Shown: positions 6,902-11,410 of the stretch, one piece after another
Position numbering within the stretch: the stretch's first letter is position 1
Layout: every line of letters begins with the position of its first letter
Source of the DNA: an uncultured Oscillospiraceae bacterium
Lineage (GTDB): Bacteria; Bacillota; Clostridia; Oscillospirales; Acutalibacteraceae
DNA length: 11,410 nucleotides
NCBI GenBank assembly: GCA_900547105.1
Contig: URFL01000021.1
Span: 1 to 11,410 of the forward strand
Direction: 5' to 3'
The notes under the pieces: generated by a model
What the model was told of the DNA's origin: nothing
Databases searched by the model: none
The model's input: the letters and a program-made list of their open reading frames with translations, nothing else
Program-made: the position numbers and the translations under genes

Positions 6902-8170
6902 ATGAGCAAATCAAAACATGGGCGTTCTTCTTCGACAAAAAGCGAGAAAAAAGCCATAAAAGCGCGCGAAGATGCGCCGGAGGTGACCGCGAGCGTTGAA
7001 ACGCCGGACATGATCGAGAAGACCCGGGTGATCGGCGGCGAGGAGCTGGAGGCGGCAGCGGGTAAGCGCAAAAAGCGCACCCCCAAGCCGCGGCGATATT
7101 CCAAGCCGGTGCGGTTGACCGCGGGCATTATGGCGAGCTTGCTGGCGGTGGTCGGTGTGCTGTTCATCGGCGCGGATGTGTATCTGTGGATGCTGTTCGG
7201 TCGGGTGAATTATGTCGGCGACGATGCCGGCGGCGGGCTGGAGGTTTCGGATAGCTCGGAACCGGCGGAAAGCCGTCCGGCGGATGCGGTGGATTTTGAT
7301 CCGTCGGCGTATGCCAATTCGGCGCTGGCGGACATTCCGGTGCAGGGCGACACCAGCGAGATCACCAATATCCTGCTAATCGGTGTGGATGGCAAAAAAT
7401 ATTCCGGCCAGCGTGCGGATACCAACATCATCGTGTCCATCAACAGCCGCACCAAAACTGTGAAGCTGATCTCGCTGATGCGGGATATGGTGGTGACCAT
7501 TCCTGGCTACGACTGGGATGGCGACGGCATGGACGATTACGCCAAATTTAACAAGGCATATGCTTCGGGCGGGTTCAGCCTGCATTCCAAAATGATCGAG
7601 CAGAACCTGCGGCTGAAGCTGGACAAATACATTGCGGTCAACTTTGATGCATTCCCCAAGGTGATCGACGCGATGGGCGGCACCGATGTGAAGCTCACCG
7701 GCGGCGAAGCCGAGCGCGTGCCGGCGGCGGGCAGCAAGATCCGCTACGGCGGTGCGGGATATGTGCCGATGGGTACCACCGACGGCACCTATCATATGGA
7801 TGGCTATCAAACGCTGCAGTTTGCCCGTTTGCGGTATTACTATGCGGACAGCGATTTCACCCGCACCTCCAACCAGCGCAAGCTGATTTCGCAGCTGATG
7901 GACAAAGCTAAAAACATGAGCATTGGTCAGCTGAACAGCGTGCTGTTTGAGGCGCTGGGTGTGGTGAGCACCAATATGTCGCAGAGTGAGTTTTTGGGGT
8001 TCAGCGCCAACGCGCTGACCTATCGCACATACAAGATCGACACCTCTTATCGTGTGCCGGAGGACGGCGCGTGGTACAGTCTGTGGGGCGATGCGTTCGG
8101 TTCCGGCTTGGGACTGGTCAACCCCGAGGAAACGGTGCTGAATTTGCAGGATTTTATTTACGGACAATAA
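6902..8170 (+). CDS. LCP-family glycopolymer transferase, second paralog
   Basis: This is a tandem paralog of the preceding gene, 422 residues long. It has a basic cytoplasmic tail (1-70) unrelated in composition to the acidic Pro-rich tail of the first copy, and a membrane helix at about 71-97. The LCP domain runs from about 154 to 340: NILLIGVDG (156-164), RADTNIIVSIN (171-181), SLMRDMVVTIPG (191-202), DFTRTSNQRKLI (318-329). The same Ca-loop-like insert is present as DWDGDGMDD (204-212), and long stretches such as VPAAGS, IRYGGAGYVPMG and TDGTYHMDG are shared with the first copy. AAAAGGA (6885-6891) supports the ATG at 6902. It begins 29 bases after its neighbour and is followed by a strong terminator, so it is the last gene of the unit. 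Diverged tails suggest different partners or regulation; that is inference. Confidence 0.92.
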   Translation: MSKSKHGRSSSTKSEKKAIKAREDAPEVTASVETPDMIEKTRVIGGEELEAAAGKRKKRTPKPRRYSKPVRLTAGIMASLLAVVGVLFIGADVYLWMLFGRVNYVGDDAGGGLEVSDSSEPAESRPADAVDFDPSAYANSALADIPVQGDTSEITNILLIGVDGKKYSGQRADTNIIVSINSRTKTVKLISLMRDMVVTIPGYDWDGDGMDDYAKFNKAYASGGFSLHSKMIEQNLRLKLDKYIAVNFDAFPKVIDAMGGTDVKLTGGEAERVPAAGSKIRYGGAGYVPMGTTDGTYHMDGYQTLQFARLRYYYADSDFTRTSNQRKLISQLMDKAKNMSIGQLNSVLFEALGVVSTNMSQSEFLGFSANALTYRTYKIDTSYRVPEDGAWYSLWGDAFGSGLGLVNPEETVLNLQDFIYGQ

Positions 8171-8174
8171 AGCC

Positions 8175-8209
8175 AAAAGGCGCGAAAGCAACCGCTTTCG
8201 CGCCTTTTT
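8175..8209 (+). terminator. Strong intrinsic terminator of the tkt-fhs-lcp unit
   Basis: A perfect 15-bp inverted repeat (8175-8189 with 8194-8208), four-base loop AACC, and a run of five T at 8205-8209. It starts four bases after the stop codon of the second LCP gene. The A-rich 5' arm may also let it terminate minus-strand transcription, but no minus-strand gene is present to need it. Confidence 0.95.
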
Positions 8210-8229
8210 CTGTGGGGAAGAAGAAATGT

Positions 8230-8283
8230 AGAAGTTTCGCAAGCCCATCGTCCTTTTTTGACGACGGATATGCAGAAACTTCT
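8230..8283. repeat. Long two-part hairpin after the operon terminator
   Basis: AGAAGTTTC (8230-8238) is exactly complementary to GAAACTTCT (8275-8283); GCA (8239-8241) continues against TGC (8271-8273) past a one-base bulge. Inside, 8245-8252 pairs with 8260-8267 (one wobble) around a T-rich seven-base loop. Together they form an extended imperfect stem-loop about 54 bases long, outside any gene. Confidence 0.6.
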
Positions 8284-8337
8284 TCGACGTTTCTCCCGAA
8301 AATAAATTTCCTAACTAGTGGAATCGATGGAACTTTT

Positions 8338-8400
8338 CAAGCTTTCCCTCGAGGGGAAGGTGGCGCGGCTTTATGCCGCGCCAGATGAGGTGTCAGAAAC
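8338..8400 (+). repeat. Intergenic palindromic repeat, copy A
   Basis: The unit opens with CAAGCTTTCCCTCGAGGGGAAGG, a small palindrome split here for reading as CAAGCTTTCCC plus TCGAGGGGAAGG, then GTGGC, a GCGCGGC...GCCGCGC stem, and closes with AGATGAGGTGTCAGAAAC. The same framework recurs at 8636, 8691, 8831 (inverted) and 9070. A 27-base core (8352-8378) is identical to 9086-9112. Confidence 0.75.
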
Positions 8401-8430
8401 CTGTAGATTTTGCTGAAACTAGTGGCGTGC

Positions 8431-8492
8431 CAAAGCCTCCTTTGTGCAAAGGGAGGTGGGTTTTTGCGCAGCAAAAAGACGGAGGGATTGTA
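8431..8492 (+). repeat. GGAGGGATTGT-type palindromic repeat, forward copy F
   Basis: It contains the palindromic start CCTCCTTTGTGCAAAGGGAGG, an inner TTTTTGCGCAGCAAAAA stem-loop and the end GACGGAGGGATTGT. Elements of this build are widespread between genes in gut Clostridia. A related copy lies inverted at 8531-8580. Confidence 0.7.
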
Positions 8493-8512
8493 ACGAAGAT
8501 GTGCGATCAAAC

Positions 8513-8529
8513 GCCGTCCGGTGGACGGC
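8513..8529. repeat. 7-bp GC hairpin between repeat copies F and G
   Basis: GCCGTCC (8513-8519) and GGACGGC (8523-8529) are perfect complements around a GGT loop. The hairpin sits in the gap between the two inverted copies of the GGAGGGATTGT-type element. Confidence 0.55.
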
Positions 8530-8530
8530 G

Positions 8531-8580
8531 ACAATCCCCCTGTCACGACCAAAGTCGTGACAGCCCCATTTACACAAAGG
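8531..8580 (-). repeat. GGAGGGATTGT-type palindromic repeat, inverted copy G
   Basis: Read on the minus strand it runs from CCTTTGTGTAAATGGGG to GGGGGATTGT, matching the ends of copy F at 8431-8492. Its centre is a perfect nine-bp stem, TGTCACGAC (8541-8549) with GTCGTGACA (8554-8562), loop CAAA. F and G thus form a head-to-head pair around the GC hairpin at 8513-8529. Confidence 0.7.
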
Positions 8581-8635
8581 ACCCATGCGCCCGCCGCTAG
8601 ATAGTACACAAATTTTAGTTGGAGCAGAAACAATG

Positions 8636-8683
8636 CAAGCCTTCCCCTTGGAGGTGATTCCCCCGCGCGTGGACGGATGATAA
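8636..8683 (+). repeat. Intergenic palindromic repeat, partial copy B
   Basis: It starts CAAGCCTTCCCCTTGGAGG, continues with GATTCCCCCGCGCG and fades out at GGACGGATGA. The first 30 or so bases match the outer end of the inverted copy D at 8831-8953 better than copies A, C or E, so it is a distinct, probably truncated subtype. Confidence 0.6.
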
Positions 8684-8690
8684 GTCCCCG

Positions 8691-8746
8691 CAAGCCTTCC
8701 CCTCCGAGGGGAAGGGGGACCGCCGAACGGCGGTGGATGAGGTGGA
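8691..8746 (+). repeat. Intergenic palindromic repeat, copy C
   Basis: CAAGCCTTCCCCTCCGAGG and the following GGAAGG form the opening palindrome; ACCGCCGAACGGCGGT is the inner stem; GGATGAGGTGG closes the unit. It abuts partial copy B within a few bases. Confidence 0.75.
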
Positions 8747-8830
8747 AAAGTGACGGATTAAAGTTATGCTATTGGTTTCCCGCAATACTACAAATGTGTG
8801 CAACTATTATATTGCTAAAATCTTATTGGT

Positions 8831-8953
8831 TTTCTGACACCTCATCCGCTTCGCTTCGCTCAGCACCTTTTTCTCCCGAAGACGGGCCCCTTTTGTCGGC
8901 TTCGCCGACATTTCCCCCGCGCACGGGGGAATTACCTCAAGGAGAAGGCTTCC
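8831..8953 (-). repeat. Composite inverted intergenic repeat, copy D
   Basis: On the minus strand the element begins AAGCCTTCTCCTTGAGGTAA and ends GGATGAGGTGTCAGAAA. The last 16 bases (8831-8846) are the exact reverse complement of the end of copy A (8384-8399). Inside are further stems, including TGTCGGC TTC GCCGACA (8884-8900) and a CCCCCGCGCACGGGGG palindrome (8913-8930 region). It is about twice the length of A, C or E, consistent with one element inserted in another. Confidence 0.65.
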
Positions 8954-8980
8954 GACCGCCACAGATTTGTGCGTGATTCG

Positions 8981-9052
8981 TGGGGCGATGTGGGCATCGT
9001 CCCCCTACGAAAATGCCGAAAAAGATTCTTCGCTCTGCTCAGAATGACAATA
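8981..9052. repeat. Dispersed-repeat fragments: GGGGCGATG hairpin and ATTCTTCGCT element
   Basis: Positions 8981-9003 form a hairpin, GGGGCGATG against CATCGTCCCC with one wobble. Then AGATTCTTCGCTCTGCTCAG (about 9024-9043) followed by AATGACA resembles a very common intergenic repeat of gut Clostridia. The family resemblance is from general knowledge; only one copy of each occurs in this window. Confidence 0.45.
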
Positions 9053-9069
9053 AATGAGCAGAATCCAAT

Positions 9070-9131
9070 CAAGCCTTCCCCTCCAAGGGGAAGGTGGCGC
9101 GGCTTTATGCCGGGACGGATGAGGTGGAAAA
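9070..9131 (+). repeat. Intergenic palindromic repeat, copy E
   Basis: CAAGCCTTCCCCTCCAAGG then GGAAGG opens the unit, and GGACGGATGAGGTGGAAAA closes it. It shares 27 identical bases (9086-9112) with copy A (8352-8378), so these two are the most recently related copies in the window. Confidence 0.75.
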
Positions 9132-9217
9132 AGCAGGCGTTGGCTGCGCCCGCCGCTGGCTTAGAAAAATCGTTTCCCGCCTGCGCTTTTGAAACGACAA
9201 ATTCTACCGATGGGGTT

Positions 9218-9226
9218 TGATAGAAT
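9218..9226 (+). promoter_or_regulatory. Possible extended -10 promoter of dacF
   Basis: TGATAGAAT fits TGnTATAAT with one change in the -10 box. There is no good -35 box at standard distance. Transcription would start near 9233 and place the 9250-9286 inverted repeat inside the leader. Confidence 0.4.
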
Positions 9227-9249
9227 ACCCGTAGGGCGCTGGTCGGTGA

Positions 9250-9286
9250 TTTTTGTTCCCGATGCCGCATATAGATGGAACAAAAA
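9250..9286 (+). promoter_or_regulatory. Inverted repeat in the dacF leader
   Basis: TTTTTGTTCC (9250-9259) is the exact reverse complement of GGAACAAAAA (9277-9286), with a 17-base centre that can form a further small ATG/CAT stem. The right arm ends four bases before AGGAGG (9291-9296), so the structure could control access to the ribosome binding site, or the DNA could be an operator. Confidence 0.5.
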
Positions 9287-9303
9287 CGGCAGGAGGCGGC
9301 CAT

Positions 9304-10554
9304 ATGAACAAAGGCAAACGGGTGCTGGCGGCGCTGCTTTGCGGCGCGTGGCTGGGAGCGGGGATCCCCGCTCCGCTGGCGGAGGATATTCCGGCGATCA
9401 TCGCCGAACAGGATTCGGGCGAAAACATCGCCGCGTTGATCGCGGAAACCGAAGCGGAGGAATGGGCGAAACCGGTCACCGCCCCCGCGACCGGCAGTTC
9501 GTTGGAGATCGGCGGCAAGGGAGCGGCACTGATGGATGTCGCCAGTGGGCAAGTGCTGTACGAGCGGGATGCGCACAAACGCCTGCCCATCGCCTCGGTC
9601 ACCAAGGTGATGACGCTGCTGCTGGTGATGGAGGCGATCGACCACGGGCAGATCTCGCTGAAAGACAATGTGACCTGCTCGGCTACCGCCGCGTCGATGG
9701 GCGGGTCGCAGATTTGGCTGAAGGAAAACGAAACCATGTCGGTGCACGAACTGGTGAAAGCGGCGGCGGTGGTGTCCGCCAATGATGCGTGCGCCGCGTT
9801 GGCGGAGCATATCAGCGGCTCGATTGAGGGGTTTGTGGCGGCGATGAACGCCCGCGCCAAGGAACTGGGAATGAAAGACACTCAGTTCCTGGATTGCTGC
9901 GGGCTGGATGACAACGCCTATTCCAGCGCGTACGATGTGGCGGTGATGTCGCGCGAGCTGATTCGGCACGAGGAGATCACCGCGTATACCACCATTTGGA
10001 TGGATACGCTGCGCAACGGTCAATCACAGCTGGTCAACACCAACAAACTGGTGCGGTTTTATCAGGGCGCAACCGGGTTGAAAACCGGCACCACGTCGAC
10101 CGCGGGGCATTGCCTGTCCGCCACGGCGCAGCGGGGCGGCTTGTCGCTGGTGGCGGTGGTGCTGGGTTGTGCCACCACCCAGGAGCGGTTTGGCGGCGCG
10201 CGCAAAATGCTGGACTATGGCTTTGCCAACTACGCGGTCGTGACCCCGCAGATCGAGGAAAAAGCGCTGCATCCCATTCCGGTGCGGCGCGGTGTGGCGG
10301 AGCAGGTGAAGGTGCAGGCGGATACGCCGGCGGCGATCCTGGTCAAGAAGGGGGAGGAGAAAGGGGTCACCTGCCAGGTGGCTCTCGCTGGCGATTTGGA
10401 AGCACCGGTGATGAAAGGGCAGACGGTCGGCGAGGTGACGGTGCAGCAAGGCGGTAAAGCCATTGCGACCTACCCGGTGAAAGCGGCGCAAAGCGTGGGA
10501 CGGCTCACGCTGGGGGTGTCCTTTCGGCAGCTGCTGCGATCGTTGGCGGCTTAG
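9304..10554 (+). CDS. dacF: D-alanyl-D-alanine carboxypeptidase, DacF type
   Basis: This low-molecular-weight penicillin-binding protein removes the terminal D-alanine from peptidoglycan stem peptides outside the membrane. The ATG at 9304 follows AGGAGG (9291-9296) by seven bases and gives 416 residues. A signal peptide occupies about 1-26 (KGKR, hydrophobic core, cleavage near PLAE). Residues 27-68 are an acidic, Ala-rich spacer. The S11 peptidase domain carries all three active-site motifs: SVTK (98-101, Ser98 nucleophile), SAN (158-160) and KTG (260-262). VNTNKLVRFYQGATGLKTG is highly typical of the clostridial DacF group. A PBP5 C-terminal beta domain covers about 316-400, and the last residues (SFRQLLRSLAA) could form an amphipathic membrane-binding helix. 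It stands alone, 115 bases before pgi, which has its own promoter. Confidence 0.95.
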   Translation: MNKGKRVLAALLCGAWLGAGIPAPLAEDIPAIIAEQDSGENIAALIAETEAEEWAKPVTAPATGSSLEIGGKGAALMDVASGQVLYERDAHKRLPIASVTKVMTLLLVMEAIDHGQISLKDNVTCSATAASMGGSQIWLKENETMSVHELVKAAAVVSANDACAALAEHISGSIEGFVAAMNARAKELGMKDTQFLDCCGLDDNAYSSAYDVAVMSRELIRHEEITAYTTIWMDTLRNGQSQLVNTNKLVRFYQGATGLKTGTTSTAGHCLSATAQRGGLSLVAVVLGCATTQERFGGARKMLDYGFANYAVVTPQIEEKALHPIPVRRGVAEQVKVQADTPAAILVKKGEEKGVTCQVALAGDLEAPVMKGQTVGEVTVQQGGKAIATYPVKAAQSVGRLTLGVSFRQLLRSLAA

Positions 10555-10607
10555 AGGGCACAGATGGAACGAATTTGTGAAAAAAACGAAAATTTTTTGG
10601 GATAGCA

Positions 10608-10636
10608 TTGCAATATATCCGTATATATTGTATACT
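10608..10636 (+). promoter_or_regulatory. Sigma-A promoter of pgi with palindromic spacer
   Basis: TTGCAA (10608-10613) and TATACT (10631-10636) are separated by exactly 17 bases; each matches consensus in five or four of six positions. A and T tracts at 10580-10598 lie just upstream like an UP element. The inverted repeat CAATATAT CCGT ATATATTG (10611-10630) fills the spacer. Transcription would start near 10643, leaving a leader of about 27 bases. Confidence 0.8.
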
Positions 10637-10669
10637 TATCTCAACGAAACAAAGTTAGGAGAGAGTAAA

Positions 10670-11410
10670 ATGGCAACGACATTGGAAACCCGTTATACCG
10701 AAGGCTTTGTTCGCACACATGAACTGACAGCGTTGCAACCGCAGGTTTCGGCAGCTCATCATCAGCTGCACGACCGCAGTGGGCTGGGCAACGATTTTCT
10801 GGGTTGGCTGGATCTGCCGGTCAACTATGATAAGGAAGAGTTTGCCCGTATCCAGGCGGCGGCCGCGCGGATCCAGCAGGATACCGATGTGTTTATCGCC
10901 ATCGGCATCGGCGGTTCCTACCTTGGCGCCCGCGCAGCAATCGAGTTCTTGAAATCGCCGCTGTATAACGCGAAGAAAAAGAATACCCCGGACATCTATT
11001 TTTCCGGCAACAGCATCAGCTCCACCGCGTTGGAGGAATTGCTGGAGCTGTGCGAGGGCAAGCGGGTGTCCATCAATGTGATCTCCAAATCCGGTACCAC
11101 CACCGAACCGGCGGTAGCGTTCCGCGTATGGCGCGAGTATCTGGAAAAAACCGTGGGCAAGGAGGAGGCGCGCCGGCGCATCTATGTGACCACCGACAAG
11201 GCGAAAGGCACGCTGAAAGAGCTGGCGGATCGCGAGGGCTACGAAACCTTCGTGGTGCCGGACGATGTGGGCGGCCGCTTCTCGGTGCTGACCGCGGTGG
11301 GCTTGCTGCCGATTGCGGTAGCGGGCTGCGATATCGCCGGGCTGATGGCGGGCGCTGCCAAAGCGCGCACCGAGCTGGCGGATGAGGATGTGACCAAAAA
11401 CCCCTGCTAC
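10670..11410 (+). CDS. pgi: Glucose-6-phosphate isomerase, partial (3' end off window)
   Basis: This enzyme interconverts glucose-6-phosphate and fructose-6-phosphate in the cytoplasm. The frame stays open for 247 codons to the window end; bacterial enzymes of this type run to roughly 450 residues, so a little over half is present. The ATG at 10670 follows AGGAGAG (10657-10663) by six bases. FIAIGIGGSYLGARAA (75-90), VISKSGTTTEPA (137-148) and DVGGRFSVLTAVG (199-211, the main family signature) identify it, and the sugar-phosphate-binding SKSGTT loop is intact. Fructose-6-phosphate is also a transketolase substrate, so it links functionally to the tkt genes upstream, but it is transcribed separately. 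Confidence 0.95.
   Translation, partial: MATTLETRYTEGFVRTHELTALQPQVSAAHHQLHDRSGLGNDFLGWLDLPVNYDKEEFARIQAAAARIQQDTDVFIAIGIGGSYLGARAAIEFLKSPLYNAKKKNTPDIYFSGNSISSTALEELLELCEGKRVSINVISKSGTTTEPAVAFRVWREYLEKTVGKEEARRRIYVTTDKAKGTLKELADREGYETFVVPDDVGGRFSVLTAVGLLPIAVAGCDIAGLMAGAAKARTELADEDVTKNPCY

Larger units (their letters stand above)
8210..9303. other. Gene-free repeat cluster between the LCP operon and dacF
   Basis: This stretch of about 1.1 kb holds no credible protein gene: the open frames across it have no ribosome binding site and simply translate the repeats. It contains at least eight palindromic repeat units in both orientations, listed separately, and one AT-rich island at about 8755-8830 with a nine-base direct repeat TATTGGTTT (8770-8778 and 8824-8832). 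The last 90 bases are the promoter and leader region of dacF. Confidence 0.7.

Noticed and set aside
8338..9131. CRISPR array
   Set aside because: The repeats are in both orientations, unequal in length and irregularly spaced, without uniform spacers, and no cas gene is present.
8969..9220. Short plus-strand open frames within the repeat region
   Set aside because: They read through the repeat units (Pro/Arg/Gly-rich KPSPPRGR-type product) and have no ribosome binding site.
8932..10023. Minus-strand open frame running from the dacF gene into the repeat cluster
   Set aside because: It is antisense to dacF for most of its length and the remainder translates palindromic repeats.
10578..10600. 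Terminator for dacF
   Set aside because: The A-run and T-run could pair only through weak A:T pairs with no GC stem; these tracts are better explained as AT-rich DNA upstream of the pgi promoter.

Overview
The window looks like a GC-rich chromosomal segment from a low-G+C-lineage anaerobe of the class Clostridia, most likely an Oscillospiraceae/Ruminococcaceae-type gut bacterium. The reasons are the transketolase split into two genes, a formate-tetrahydrofolate ligase, DacF-type and LytR-CpsA-Psr (LCP) cell-envelope proteins, strong AGGAGG ribosome binding sites, sigma-A-type promoters, and short palindromic intergenic repeats of the kind common in gut Clostridia. The genus assignment is inference; no rRNA or tRNA gene is present.

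Layout. Positions 1-484 hold a chain of hairpins, a truncated XRE-family helix-turn-helix fragment on the minus strand (219-356) that still has a good ribosome binding site, and the terminator of the next gene. At 485-1681 (minus) lies a lipoprotein resembling the SurA/PrsA foldase N-terminal region, with a 50-residue Thr/Ala linker and a near-consensus promoter at 1720-1748. The divergent spacer 1682-1996 also carries a plus-strand extended -10 promoter and a GC hairpin with a T-run that may act as an attenuator.

From 1997 to 8170 five plus-strand genes are closely packed and probably co-transcribed: transketolase N-terminal subunit, transketolase C-terminal subunit (stop and start region overlap), formate-tetrahydrofolate ligase (fhs), and two tandem paralogous LCP proteins. 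A strong intrinsic terminator at 8175-8209 closes the unit. It joins non-oxidative pentose phosphate metabolism and one-carbon supply to enzymes that attach glycopolymers to peptidoglycan.

Positions 8210-9303 hold no credible gene. The stretch is packed with short palindromic repeats in both orientations, and ends with a hairpin just ahead of the next ribosome binding site. Then come a DacF-type D-alanyl-D-alanine carboxypeptidase (9304-10554) and, behind its own promoter, glucose-6-phosphate isomerase (pgi, from 10670), cut by the window end.

Overall this is mostly ordinary housekeeping and envelope content. I see no mobile element, CRISPR array, defence system or biosynthetic cluster. The observations most worth a second look are the possible tkt leader attenuator, the EF-hand-like DxDxDGxxD insertion shared by both LCP paralogs, the inverted repeats placed at the dacF and pgi expression signals, and the composite intergenic repeat cluster.
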